64,000 nt of DNA from Saussurea involucrata (taxonomy: Eukaryota; Streptophyta; Magnoliopsida; Asterales; Asteraceae), in contig CM066324.1 in NCBI GenBank assembly GCA_033807775.1, forward strand, positions 134,097,501 through 134,161,500, given 5' to 3'. A program made the translations under genes and the position numbers. Every line of letters begins with the position of its first letter. Within the stretch, counting starts at the first letter, position 1. The notes below the pieces were generated by a model that did not search any database, had not been told where the DNA came from, and saw only the letters and a program-made list of their open reading frames with translations. Positions 11,237-23,220 of this stretch are shown piece after piece.

Positions 11237-12265
11237 GTAGTTTTAAAGAGGGGCAAACTTGTTAATGATTACAACCACAAATACCAAAAATATAATTTAC
11301 TCAAAATATTTCAAGATCGTAAATTTATTTCTTTCCATCTTCTTTAAGAAAATAAATAGAATTTTATTTTCTTCTTTTTCACTGTTTTCCATCATAACTT
11401 TTTACGTGTGTACAAAATTGAGAATATAGTATTAAAACTAACGACTTAGAGTATCTTTAAAGAATACGAGACTATTGCTATGTAATTTGTTTAATTGTTT
11501 TCTAAAATAGAAAAAAACGAGATAAATCTCCACCATTTTTGTGCCACTCCCTACCATCTTCTTTTGTAGTGGCGAAGACGCCATTCACGTTGACCATCTC
11601 TACCATCCCACGACCATTCATCGGCCATCTCCACCATCCATCTCCTCGCTTCTCCCCTCTTCTTCTATTACGAGCATCAACAACGTCTTTTTCCTTTTCC
11701 CTACAATTACACCAGGTCACGTTATTTCAACCTTCCCTTGTTCTTTCTATGCAACCCTAAACACCAAATCCAAGATCCAAAACTAAATACAAACCAAACC
11801 TCAACTTAAGCCATGAAACCAAATCTAAAAGATGGTGAATTGTTCGTCAGAGATTTGTTTGAAATCTATAGAAGAAGGGGGTGGAGGAGGGGTTGTTCAC
11901 CGAAGTTGGTGACAGCAGTGGGGAGGTGCTGGATTCAATTTGGGAGGAGATGCTCCAATTTATGTTTGGCTTCAGGCGGGACACACCCATAATATATTTA
12001 ATTTATTACAATATATATTAATTATATTTTGTTGAAGAAATTATATATAACTTTTGAAGCGAAAATAAACGAAAACTGGAAGAGTCTAAAATACCCCCTG
12101 ATTTAACGTGGGCTTCTAACGGTCGTTAGAGAGAGGAACCAAGTTGTATCGTTTTTTCTCACCACAATGGCCATCTTCTAATTTCAAAACTGTAGGGACC
12201 AAAAGTGTTACAAATAACAAACCACATAGACCAAATTTGTTGTTTACTCATATTAATAAATAAAA
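11237..12265. other. Spacer of decayed MULE-like repeat, no gene seen
   Basis: Positions 10983 and 12249 carry another pair of inverted 'ggtcc...gtggttt' ends (agcttaattacatatttgat / complement of accaaatttgttgtttactc), suggesting an older element that overlaps its neighbours. Positions 11530-11760 hold a pyrimidine-rich stretch open in several frames (ccaccatc and ctctaccatccc words) without a domain. I regard it as repeat, not gene. Confidence 0.5.
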
Positions 12266-12539
12266 GAGTAAACTACAATTTTGGTCCTTGAGGTTTATAC
12301 CTTGATACGAAAATCGTCCCTAAACTTTAATAAGTCTAAAAATCATCCTTATTGTTTGGATTTTGCTTTGAAAATGGTCCCTGCTCACTAACTCCGTTAA
12401 TATTATCCGTTAGAGTCAGGGGTATTTTATTAAAACCATGTTATTTTTTCTCTTTTTACAATTTTTCTTTGTTTTCTCTTATTCTTGTAAAAACCATAAA
12501 ACATTAAGGGCCTAATTGTAATTTCCTTTAAATTGTTTG

Positions 12540-12577
<38 letters not shown>

Positions 12578-12579
12578 TT

Positions 12580-12907
12580 GGGTATCAAATACAAACCAAC
12601 TAGTTTGTACAAACTCGTACAAACCATACATAACTTCATGATTTTGTAAATTTGGCTTCATGAATGTATATATATATATATTTTGGCTTCATGAATATAT
12701 CATTTGGCATTTTTAACTAATTTTTTTACAAAAATACCCTAAAATACCCTTATTTTTGTAAAAAAATTAGTTAAAAATGCCAAATGATATATTCATGAAG
12801 CCAAAATATATATATATATACATTCATGAAGCCAAATTTACAAAATCATGAAGCTAGGTATGGTTTGTACGAGTTTGTACAAACTAGTTGGTTTGTACCC
12901 GATACCA
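12580..12907. repeat. Near-perfect long hairpin (nested miniature element)
   Basis: Left arm from ggtatcaaatacaaacc and right arm to ggtttgtacccgatacc are inverted copies of about 155 bp with very few mismatches, around a centre near 12738-12750 (aaatacccta). Embedded TA tracts are mirrored in both arms. An RNA read through here would fold into a long double-stranded stem. Confidence 0.8.
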
Positions 12908-12928
12908 CCCCTATATATATATATATAT

Positions 12929-13165
12929 GTATAGGGGTTAAATCATGTGTGAACCAAAAAAAGATTGAGAACAATGAGAACCGATCTAAGCCATAATTTG
13001 GTTTTGATCCCATGGTTATAATTAAATTTTTTATCACATGGTTATAATTAAAAGATTGAGAACCGTGAGAACCCATCTAAGCCGTAATAGATTAAATCAA
13101 TTAATGGTTTAGATCGGTTTTATGGTTCTCAACTTTTTTACGGTTCTCATTTGATTACCGTGTAT
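12929..13165. repeat. Imperfect palindrome nested in the MULE-like element
   Basis: Words such as gagaaccgatctaagcc at the left and ggtttagatcggttttatgg with ggttctca at the right are inverted. Flanked on both sides by TA microsatellites (12913-12929 and 13163-13180). Confidence 0.55.
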
Positions 13166-14127
13166 ATATATATATATATAAAAACAAGGGGATGAAGGAG
13201 TTGTTCTTGTACGGCAGCAGCAGATCGCCCGACTCCACATCGCCGGCAGCAGCAGATCGCCTGCAGCAGCGAGGAAGAAGACGCTGGAGAAGACCCAGAG
13301 TTGGGGTTTTTGGTTCTTCGATCCAGATCTGGAAATTGATATAGGTTTTGGTTCGATTTTCATCCGTGATGCTTTCGGTTTTCCATTTAAAAATTGATAT
13401 ATATTTTGGATTTTAGATTTGAAATAAGTTTGTATTTGGGACCGGATATGGGATTTGTTAAATGTTCTTGGGGTTGGATTTTTGGATGTAGGGTTTAATT
13501 TTGGTTTGATTTATGTTGGTTCTTTGTTAAATGTGTATCGTTTTGTTGGTGTTCATGGTGATGTTCTTCATGGGATACCGGAGAAGATGAAGATTCATGA
13601 AAAAAATACATAATTAATTTAAATGAATCTGGGTTTCTAAAATTTAGTTTAAGAAGATGAGTTCTTGGGGAAGATGAGTTTAAGAAGATTTTTAGGGAAG
13701 ATGAGTTTAAGAAGATGAGTTCTTTTGGGTTTCTAAAATTTAAGAAGATGAGTTTAAGAAGATGAGTTTGGGGAAGAGAGAGAGGATGGTATAATGTTTT
13801 AATAGAAAAAGACAAAAACAAGAAAAAGACAAAAAAGGGTAAAAAGACGAAAATACCCCTCTCTTAACTGGGTATTTTAACGGAGTTAGTGAGGAGGGAC
13901 CATTTTCAAAGCAAAATCCAAACAGTAAGGATGATTTTTAGACTTATTGAAGTTTAGGGACGATTTTCGTATCAAGGTATAAACCTCAAGGACCAAAATT
14001 GTAGTTTACTCTAAATAAAAAGTGTAATTTCAAAACCGCATGGACAAAAAGTGTTAGTTTTGACAAACCACAGGGACCAAATTTATCCACGATGGTTTTG
14101 CCGGTCCGCAGCATCCCCTCACTGACG

Positions 14128-14134
14128 TATATAG
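14128..14134 (+). promoter_or_regulatory. Possible TATA box of DEP1
   Basis: TATATAG 40 nt before the DEP1 ATG, in the only stretch of unique sequence between the MULE-like element and the gene. It would imply a very short leader, so it is a weak call. Confidence 0.3.
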
Positions 14135-14173
14135 CAGAATTACAGAAGAGCGACGCAACCGCCGGAACTAACC

Positions 14174-17100
14174 ATGGCGGCAGCTAACGGCATGAATATA
14201 GCAACAACATCCCAAGCATACCTAGAAGGCTCTCACGTCAAACAAACCAAATCACTCATCGCCGAGCTATGCCGTCAGTTTTACAACCTCGGTTGGGTCT
14301 CCGGCACCGGCGGAAGCATCACTGTCAAAGTTCACGACGATTCCGTTCAAAAATCCGACCAACTAATCGTCATGTCCCCCTCCGGTATATATATATATAT
14401 ATGTATACTCGTGTGAATTTGTCTATTTCTACAGAAAATATATTTATGTGGCGATTAATTTTTCTAGAGAATTTTTGATTTTTTTTGAAATTTGGAAATT
14501 AGGGTTTTATGAATGGTATATTAGGTGTCCAAAAGGAGAGAATGGTAGAAGACGACATGTATGTGTTATCTCCAAGTGGATCTATCCTATTTTCCCCATT
14601 GCCAAAGCCTTACCCTCACAAACCTCCCAAATGTTCAGATTGTGCGCCTCTTTTCATGAAGGTACTTACAAATTCAAAAGCAGCATGATTCTTGAATAAC
14701 TGTTTTCAATTCTGTTTCATGTTGGCAGTTTGATTATCATCTGGATATTAAGATCTTGACCTAAATTACCTTCTGTTTAGCGAAGATGACACATGTTCTT
14801 GTTATCTTTCAGGCTTACGATAGGCGTAATGCCGGTGCAGTTATCCATAGTCATGGAATGGAATCTTGTCTTGCGACGATGATTGATCCTCTAGCAAGAG
14901 AGTTTAGGGTAATACTTGAAGCTGGTTGCTCTCAGTAACAGTTTCTTATGATCCTATATTTTCTTTAAAAGTATGTGATCTTCGAATGTTCTTGCTGTTA
15001 TAAGATGATTGGCAGCATAAGGCTTCTTCATTGCAGAGTTTTCATATAATTTTACCTTTTTTTCTGAAACACTTGAACCCACAAGTCACAACCACTACCA
15101 GTTGGGTAAAAAAACCATCGGTTAATGTTAATTTAATTGTGATTATGATGCACAGATGCACCATTGAGCTATTATTCATCTTGTTGTGACTTCTCCTTTG
15201 CTATTTTCACAGGTAACTCACATGGAAATGATAAAAGGAATTCAAGGGCATGGGTATTATGATGAGCTTGTGGTTCCCATAATCGAAAACACTGCCCATG
15301 AGAGAGAGTTGACAGAATCGCTTGATGCAGCTGTATGTTATTTTCTGCCTTTTGCTTTAATCAATTGCTTTAATTTGATGCTTGAACATTATTTCCTCAC
15401 TTATTCTTGCCTTGATCTATAACTTTAATTTGACCCTTTAACCTTTATGTTGTCACTTTACCTTATATATACATCCATGATTCACCATATGAAATATATC
15501 CTACCAATAGTAAAGTTGCATGCTTCTTGAGCTTGGTTATCATACCTATACTTAAGTGGTATAAGTTTGTTGCTACAAAGTTTTTCTCTGACAATTAGAA
15601 AATGCAAATTACATTTGCTTTTAGTATGTATATAAGAAATTAGAAATGCAAACATTATACTAGAGTTTAAGGTTCACTTTTTGATAGAATCCTAGAATCC
15701 ATGCTAACCTCTCGTTTTCCTAATGCACAAAACTTTGTATGTTGACTCGGTGGAAATGTGATTTTAGACTGAAAACTTTTCTCATGATCAACAGATTGAA
15801 GCATACCCAAAAACAACCGCTGTGCTGGTGCGAAACCATGGTATATATATATGGGGTGATTCCTGGATCAGTGCCAAAACTCAGGTCTGTGTTTTCTACT
15901 TCAAGTTTGAGCTGCGGTTCTTTCCTGAAGAATCACTTATAACCTCAAATGTTTAATGCGATATATAGTTAGGACTTGTTTGTTTTTTAGAAAAAAACTC
16001 TTATTAGCCTCTTATGTATGATTCGTTAATAGCTAGGGCCATTCAGACTCTTTGTTTTTTCCAAAATTTCAGAGCCACTTATGTCTTTTCGTCCTCTTAT
16101 CTGACCAACCTCTTGTTTGCCTCTTATTGTTCTCCATGAATTAACCTTAATGGATCCTTTCTCTCAATCGATTCACTTGGATTATAATAAAACTTAATTT
16201 ACTGTAACCACAGGTGACTTTCAAATATAAATTTATATAATTTAAATATATTATTATCGATTAAACGTATTTGTTTAAATGAATGCTAATTTTATAATTT
16301 AGATATAAATTTCGTAATGATGATGCATAAAGCCGTGAAGTTGTATAAATTATTATTATTATATATATATATATTCAACACTATAATATTCTAATGGGTC
16401 AAATACATAATTTAAACAAATTCAGACATTTATCAGTTTAGAAAAACAAACAGTCTTATTGATTTAGATTTCAGACTTCAACACCACCTCTTATCAATTA
16501 GAAGTGAAATAAGAGTTCAGAATTCAACACCTCTTAAAAAACAAACGCCACCTTAAAAAACAAACGCCACCTTAAGAAACAATTTACTATCAAGATGCCT
16601 TTCTTTTGAATCTTAAAAAAGTATCATGTTGGTTCAACTCTTTGATACAATCTACAATCTTTCAGGCAGAATGCTACCATTATATCTTTGATGCTGCGAT
16701 CAAACTTCACCAATTGGGCTTGGATTGGTCGACTCCTAGTCATGGGCCCATCCAAAATTCCAAAGGAGTTTTGGGTCATCGCACTACAAACACATCTCTT
16801 AAGGCACGGAACTTTACGTTAAGTAATGAGGCCGGCACAACCCCAGTAAGTTATTGAAGAAACCTTCCACTTGGTGTTTCTAGTTACAGAGTTTGTGTAC
16901 TTATGGGTTGAGTTCCGGTGAGAAGTTGAGGTTAACATGAGAAGCGTGAGAAGTGGTTATCAACCGTTGGATGAGAAATGGATGCACATTAGGATGAGAT
17001 GCACCGAGATAAGATGCACCGGATCATTTCCTTTCTAAGGCGCAATTCATGGGAGGGCATTTGATTAAAAGTGATCAACGGTTCAGATCCACTTCTCACG

Positions 17101-20100
17101 CTTCTCATGTTAACCTTAACTTCTCACACGATCCTTTGCCGTGTACTTATTATGGTTCCTTGAAAATATAATGAATTGTGTTGCAGCGTTGTGTCGTTTT
17201 GGACATTGAGGGGACAACTACACCTATTTCATTTGTCACTGATGTTCTTTTTCCATATGCCCGAGATAATGTGCGCATGCATTTGGAGGAAACATATGAT
17301 ACTGTTGATACTCGAGATGATATCAAGTTGTTACGCTCTCAAGTAAGTAGCTATAGATCCAATAGATTGCATAAAAGGAAAGGAAAAATGCAATGAAGTT
17401 TGGTTTAGTTTCTATTTAGCGTAACAAAGAAGTTTTTTTTTTCTCTCTCTCAATCAATGTATACGGAGTTTTAAGTTTTATAGTTTTTACCCATTTTGGT
17501 TGGTAACTTGTTGATCTTGCAACATTTGAAGATGTGGATGTCAAGTTTATCGTCCACCTTGTCGTATACATTTTGGGTGCGTTTGGTACACTGAACAGAA
17601 CAGGGATCATTGTTTCACGTTTGGCAAGACTTCTATGTGGAACAGACAGGAACAGAGTGGAATAGGCCTGTTACACCCCCAGTCCCCCACCCCATGGAAC
17701 AAGCTGCAACAAATGTTTTACCAATATAACTTCAAAATAAAATATAATTCTCTTCTAAAACATCAAATAGACCCTTTTTATATTTTATTCATTCTTTAAA
17801 TTGTATTTTATTGTATTTTATGTTCTTTAAACTTTCACTTTACTGTCCTCAAAATATTATTTTTATATAGTTTCTATATTTTGATTAATTTATGTAAATT
17901 ATTAAATATTAATAGTAAAAAGACATAGAAAATGTTAGAAAATAAAATTGGAAACTACATAAACTTTTTATTTTGGTGTCACTTTAATCGTCTTGAAGAA
18001 AACTTACTAAATAATATATATTGTTATAAAAATATATATTTCATTATAATTAATAAATTATGTAATTAATCAAAATATATAAACAACTTATTAGGGGTAA
18101 ATTGGTCATGTTATTTGTTTTTTTGTCCATTTATATCTTACCAAACGCTGAAAACAGTTCTGTTTTGTCTCGTCCTGTCCTGTTCGATACCAAACGCACC
18201 CTTTGTAAACGAGTATCCACTTCATCAAATGTTACAAGATCAGCAGGTTACCGGTCAAAACAGGTACAAAATTTGAAATTTTGAAACTTTATTACATCAA
18301 TTGAGAAAAGAAAGTTTTTGTTACACTAAATAGGAACTAAACCAAACTTTGATGCATTTATCCTATAAGAAACACATAATAATGGGCATACCGATTGTTC
18401 TTGCAGGTAGAAGATGATTTGCAACAGGGAGTTGTTGGTGCTGTTCCTATTCCATCTGATGATGCAGGAAAAGAGGAGGTGATAGCTGCTTTGGTTACTA
18501 ATGTTGAAGGAATGATAAAAGCCGACAGGAAGATTACTTCATTAAAACAGTTACAAGTGAGAAAAAACGACATTTAAAACACGTCTCTTCAAGTCGGATA
18601 ATGCTGCTAATAAAACTTGATGATGCAGGGGCACATTTGGCGTACGGGATTCGAGAAAAATGAACTAAAAGGAGTTGTTTTTGATGATGTTCCTAAAGCT
18701 CTTGAAAAATGGCATGCTTCTGGTGTAAAGGTAGGTTCCAATTCTTGAATCTGACTATGGTTTTTTGTCCTTGTGGTTTGTTAAAAATTGCGGATTTTGT
18801 CCCCTGTGGTTTTGAAATTTCAGCACTACTTTTAAGTATGGACTAAAATAGAAATGAATTGTAAACCATAGGGATGAAAAATTCAATAACTTTAAATTAT
18901 AAGGACAAAAAAGGTAATGAATTATAAACCATAGGGATGAAAATCGTAATTTCAAAACCATAAGGACAAAATAGAAATTTTCAACAAATCACATGGACTA
19001 AATTGTAATTACTCTTTATTAAATGTATGAAATATTTTAATAGAGGCTCACTAAATTGTAAACCATGAAATTGGTGTAAACTATTAAACCTAATCAAGAC
19101 CATTGATTGTTTCAATCAATGATCAAGATCAAACCGGTGGCATTAGTGTAATATTCTATGAACTCGGTGGCAATATGGTCCAACCGAAAGTATGAAAAGG
19201 GCAAATCTGGAAAAGGGAATTCGACTTTTAATTGGAAACAATTGAGAAAAGCGTGAAATTAGGGATTGAGGTGGGAACATTCCAGATTCTACGGCCACCA
19301 CAATCCAAAAAAAATTGAATATTCTGTGAAATTACAATCTTTTGAAAACATCCGAGTATTAACTTGGTTTAATCGATTGGAAGGGATGGAAGAAGAACAA
19401 AGGGGCGTAAGAGGTTAGGGTTTGTTCTTACGGTTTCTACCATTGTCGATTTTTTCAATATTGATCTTAACACATAAGCTATGAAAACTTGGATTTCGGT
19501 GTGTAATGCATGAAAATCTGTGTTGTTTCATAACCCATTGTTGTTCGTCGTTCGATTTCAGTGAAAAACCCCCAAGTTTTTTTTTCCAGAAACCAACCAT
19601 TTTGCAAATAAGTATGAAAACCCCCCAAATTTTACAGCCCTATTAGAAATTGTGTACTAGAGTATATGAAAAAGGGTCGAATTTTAAGATTGGGGATGTT
19701 TTTTGTGCGAAAATCGTTGGTCAAAGGATTGGGTGAAATTGTGTGAAAATCAATTATAACACGTATGAAACAACTTTTTTTTTTCATAATTGGAATTTTT
19801 AACGCAAAAAGTGTGAAAATTGTGTGAAAATAGATTGTTGTTCGGCCTTATATCTTATGAAAATTGTGTGAAATTGTTGTGAAAATTGGGTTTTTCATGT
19901 TAGAAGTGTGAAAATTGGGTTTTTAAGATTGGGTTTTTCATATTAGAGGTGTGAAAATTGTTGTTCATAATACGATTCGTGTGGAAAAAACACATATTTA
20001 ACTCAAGAGAATATGAAAAACCCACAATTTTTAAAGCCCTATGTGAAATTGTTATGCAGAATTTCTGGATCGAATACTGTTATGGAGATTGGTGTGTTCT

Positions 20101-21298
20101 TCAAAAATGGTTGAATGAAGGAGATGATTATCAAAAAAACGGATAGTATCAAGAAAATAAAAAAATTGAATAAAATCAATCAATTCCTAAAATAAAGGAT
20201 ACATATCATTAATTATTAAAATTCCGAAAATAAAAATAAAGGTATGAAAGACGATTTTACCCTTAATGATATCTTAATCAAGATTAAGAATCAAGGGCTA
20301 GGATTGGTTTACATAGTTTACATACATTTAGTAGTTTACATTTTATTGTCCCTCTATTTTAATAATATAACTAATGTTGTAATCCCCAAAATGGAGAAGC
20401 TGTTAGAGTTGAATGCAGTTTTTTTGAGATTTTGAATTTTGATTCTTCATTTTGGAGAAATTTTGGAAAATCTGTTGGAAATGCTGTTACTAGGCTTGAG
20501 CCTGGCTCAGGGTGGTACGGTTTGACTTGCCTGCCAAGCTTTTAACTAGATGACCCCGATGAGCTTTCAATTCGGAGATTTATCTTTTAATTTATTTCTT
20601 TTAACTCAATATATTTAACGTAATTCATGGGAGGACATTTGATTAAAAGTGATCAACGGTTCAGATCCGCTTCTCACGCTTCTCACGTTAACCTCAACTT
20701 CTCACGCGATCCTTTGCCATGTCTGTAATCAGGTGTATATATATTCGAGTGGTAGCAGATTGGCACAACGACTGTTATTCGGATATACGAATTATGGTGA
20801 CTTGAGAAAATACTTGTGTGGATTTTTTGACACCTCAGTGGGGTAGAAGTTTGATACTTTTCTTTTCCAGATCCCCTTGATCTTGAATCCATATTGTGAA
20901 GCCTCATTTTATCTCCATTTGCAGGAACAAGAAAGAAACAAAGAGTTATGTTGAAATCTCGGAATCCCTTGGAGTCGATAAGCCATCAGAGATTCTATTT
21001 GTAACCGATGTTTTCCAAGAAGCTGTAGCCGCAAAGACAGCTGGTACGTTTGATTCACATGTGAATTCATATTTTGAGTTCTCGTTTGAACCACCCTCTA
21101 TTTATGTTTCTAATTGAAAACTTATTTAAGATCATTTATCCGTTAGTGCATATATGATAATCGTTACGTATCGAGCTAAACTCTACTGCTGTTGACTCAG
21201 GTTTGGAGGTTATTATCTCCGTGCGGCCCGGGAACGGACCGCTTCCCGAGAATCACGGATTCACGACGATAGAATCTTTTACGGAAATACCCTTTTGA
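14174..21298 (+). CDS. DEP1: Bifunctional methylthioribulose-1-phosphate dehydratase / enolase-phosphatase E1
   Basis: Complete 12-exon gene: 14174-14384, 14525-14661, 14813-14908, 15213-15332, 15795-15884, 16666-16845, 17187-17342, 18407-18556, 18629-18730, 20733-20842, 20925-21043, 21201-21298. Blocks total 1569 nt and join in frame at GT-AG introns, giving 522 residues, close to Arabidopsis DEP1. The enzyme acts in the methionine (Yang) salvage cycle: it dehydrates methylthioribulose-1-phosphate, then enolises and dephosphorylates the diketone product. Residues 1 to about 245 are a class II aldolase-type dehydratase with the metal ligands of HSHGMES (128-134) and NHG (202-204). Residues about 279-522 are a HAD phosphatase: DIEGTT at 284-289 (nucleophile Asp284), SSGS at 419-422, FVTDV with Asp479. 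The linker (about 235-278) is the least conserved part. All catalytic motifs are intact. Introns contain at least five transposon-derived repeats. Cytosolic by family; no signal peptide. Confidence 0.95.
15969..16574. mobile_element. Inverted-repeat element in a DEP1 intron
   Basis: Left end reads ttaggacttgtttgtttttt and right end is inverted, with a tandem doubling of a 20-bp word (aaaaaacaaacgccacctta) at 16534-16574. Same family as 57649-57853. Middle is AT-rich and without coding sense. Lies between exons 5 and 6. Confidence 0.6.
16919..17126. mobile_element. Miniature element (tgagaagtt family) in a DEP1 intron
   Basis: Inverted ends tgagaagttgaggttaacat and tgttaaccttaacttctca; inner words as in 3754-3928. 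Located between exons 6 and 7. The 18 bp after it (cacgatcctttgccgtgt) recur after the half copy at 20619-20704, so the mobile or duplicated unit extends past the inverted repeat. Confidence 0.7.
17575..18201. mobile_element. PIF/Harbinger-like (Tourist-type) element in a DEP1 intron
   Basis: 627 bp with ends GGGTGCGTTTGGTA and ACCAAACGCACCC and a TTT duplication (17572-17574, 18202-18204). Strongly similar inside to the element at 5764-6492, including the attctcttctaaaacatcaa block. Lies between exons 7 and 8. Confidence 0.75.
18757..19015. repeat. MULE-like palindromic fragment in a DEP1 intron
   Basis: Paired 'tttgtccttgtggttt' and 'accataaggacaaaa' phrases of the family at 990-1655, ending ctaaattgtaattactc. 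The left terminus is missing. Confidence 0.55.
19048..20352. mobile_element. Probable 1.3-kb non-autonomous element in a DEP1 intron
   Basis: Imperfect inverted ends of about 60 bp (aaattgtaaaccatgaaatt at the left; inverted form near 20300-20352). Between 19730 and 19960 the word gtgtgaaaattg recurs many times. No transposase and no clear target duplication; the call is from the inverted ends only. Lies between exons 9 and 10. Confidence 0.45.
20619..20704. repeat. Right half of a tgagaagtt-family element
   Basis: Matches the right half of 16919-17126 from taattcatggg to cttctca and continues into the shared cgatcctttgcc word. It ends 28 bp before the 3' splice site of DEP1 exon 10 (20733), so repeat sequence lies in the branch-point zone. 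Confidence 0.65.
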
Positions 21299-21574
21299 AG
21301 GTTTTTGTGTGGCTTGGCTTGGATGTAAGGTAAGCTATAAGTTGTGCCATTGTTATGGTATGGAGTTGCAGTATACTTAATGGTTGTGTTGATTTTTTCT
21401 CAAGAAAAAACAGGGTCTGAATCACCATTATGGTATAAATACAACATTTGGTTTGTCAACCAACTTAACAACAGGATTTTTATTACTACTTAAATATTTT
21501 ACAATACTTTTCAAGAATAATTTTTTTTAATATTTTATATTAATTGTTTATAAATAATCATACAAGCCTTTATT
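21299..21574. other. DEP1 3' flank
   Basis: Holds the 3' untranslated region and end of DEP1. No canonical AATAAA is close to the stop; T-rich and 'tttgtt' stretches at 21440-21560 could serve plant polyadenylation. Nothing else seen. Confidence 0.5.
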
Positions 21575-21862
21575 GGAAGCCGTTTACCAAACGCTTACTG
21601 GGTAAGTATTTACCGACAATAGTCACCACCTTCTTTTACCTTGTCGGGTAGCATTTTCGGTCATCAAAATGTATTGTTGGTAAACATCTTTTATTTGGTA
21701 AATGCTTACCGGGTAAGAGTTTTCTCCCTCACTTACCAGGTAAGCCTCTCGGTCGTTGCTATGCCTCTTACCAGGTAAGATTCTTGGTAATTCCAAGCTC
21801 AACCGGTAAGGTAAGTGGCGCCTGGTAAACGCTTACCCGATAAGAGTTTGGTAAACGGTCCC
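21575..21862. mobile_element. Miniature inverted-repeat element (gccgtttacc family)
   Basis: Ends ggaagccgtttaccaaacgc and gtttggtaaacggtccc, inner 'cttaccgggtaag' words as in 10052-10367. Confidence 0.65.
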
Positions 21863-22677
21863 TAAATAAATCACATATGCAGCAGGACTTGTGAAATAAA
21901 AGAAAAAAATTATAATTGTGTAGGGGTGGACTCGGTATGGGAGCTATTCTTTTTATCTGATTACGTATACCAACAAATTATAATTGATACATCCAAAATC
22001 CTATATCGTGTACTAGTAAACTGTAGGTGGTACATTTTTCCATGCATCCCTTCATTTCTCGATGTTGAATGGAAATTATTTTTTGTTTTCATGTTGGATT
22101 TCACATATTTGTATTAAAAATATTATATAAATCATTTTTTATTAATTATATTGGTTTAACCAAACAGAATTAATTGAAATGTTCATTTCTATTCTCATTC
22201 TCCTGTATTTCCATTATCATTTTCATTTTCATTTCTGTAAATGAACCAAACGCCCTCTGGCCCCTTATTTTGAAAGGGAAGAAATACCTTCAAGTTATAA
22301 ATTTCAAATACCAAACATGTCTAGACAAAGTTTATTTTTGTGGGTTAGCTCAACTAACAATAAAACTTGAGTTTTTGAGGATTCTTTTCAAAGGTTACTA
22401 GTTCGAGTCATGCAATGTCACTGAAGATTTTTCAAGCTATTCTCTAAGACCTTTGAGATAAGTCAATGTGCACGTAAACTAGTCCGCACACCAACGGTTA
22501 ACAAAAAAAATCTCTTGATTTATAATCGAATAATATAAATGTATGTTCCAATTTCATGTTTTTTATGTTTTTCTCAAAAAAAAAATGAAATAAGATAACA
22601 TACATAGGCACCGTTTTGTTCAAAAAAGACAGGCTGCAGGTCAAATCATGACCGTTCAAAGTCGCCTGTCCACTGCC
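21863..22677. other. Spacer, no gene seen
   Basis: Low-complexity 'cattttcattt' stretch at 22165-22240 followed by aatgaaccaaacgcc, which looks like one end of a small element. The rest is AT-rich without coding sense. Confidence 0.5.
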
Positions 22678-22680
22678 TAA

Positions 22681-22961
22681 GGCCATCCGTAGCCCAGCGG
22701 GATGGAGAGCGGGATGGAGCGGGGTGGGCTACGGGGCTTGCGGGTTCGGCGGGAAGGGATGGGATGCGGGTTCCCTATCCCGTTTCATCCCGAAGAAAAT
22801 GTGAGGAGGAGAGGTGGGTCCCAGGTGAGAAATGAGAGGGAGTGGGTTAGGGAATGAGGTAAGGGTGTTTAGGGATCGAGTGAGGGATGAGAGAAAAGCT
22901 GACGTGGCGCTGATGTGAAGCTGGAATATTTGAAAGATGCTCTCATGGGGTACTGATGGCC
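22681..22961. mobile_element. Tourist-like miniature element with TAA duplication
   Basis: Ends ggccatccgtagccc and ggggtactgatggcc are inverted repeats, flanked by TAA at 22678-22680 and 22962-22964, the target preferred by PIF/Harbinger-type elements. The left half is rich in 'gcgggatggag' words. A weaker inverted pair follows at about 23002-23149 (gggcaatgctattggcaa / gtgccattagcccc). Confidence 0.7.
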
Positions 22962-23220
22962 TAATATCTTTCTCCTGGGACCAATATTCTATATTAAATT
23001 TAGGGCAATGCTATTGGCAACCCATTTGATGTCTGAATCAAGTCATTTTATATGTTGAGAATGTAAAAAGAGGACTTTGATGTTGATGTGTGTGAGAAGT
23101 AATTCACTATATAGGGGTATCATTAGCAATGTATAGGAGTGCCATTAGCCCCCCCTCCCTACCTAAATTTATCAGTGTATTTCTAACAAATTTTGTATGA
23201 TTTCTCTAATATATATATAG

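Larger units (their letters stand above)
12266..14011. mobile_element. MULE-like non-autonomous element, 1.75 kb, with long inverted ends
   Basis: Inverted ends of about 150 bp, starting gagtaaactacaattttggt and ending accaaaattgtagtttactc. It is flanked by an exact 9-bp duplication TAAATAAAA (12257-12265 and 14012-14020). The inside holds two nested palindromes (12580-12907 and 12929-13165) and a stretch with repeated 'aagaagatgagttt' words near 13650-13770. The right end is about 150 bp from the DEP1 start codon, so the element abuts that promoter. No transposase. Confidence 0.8.

Noticed and set aside
11502..11786. Overlapping open frames in three frames at 11502-11786
   Set aside because: Pyrimidine-rich repeat wording inside old MULE-like sequence; similar stretches occur at 62935-63140. 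No recognisable protein.
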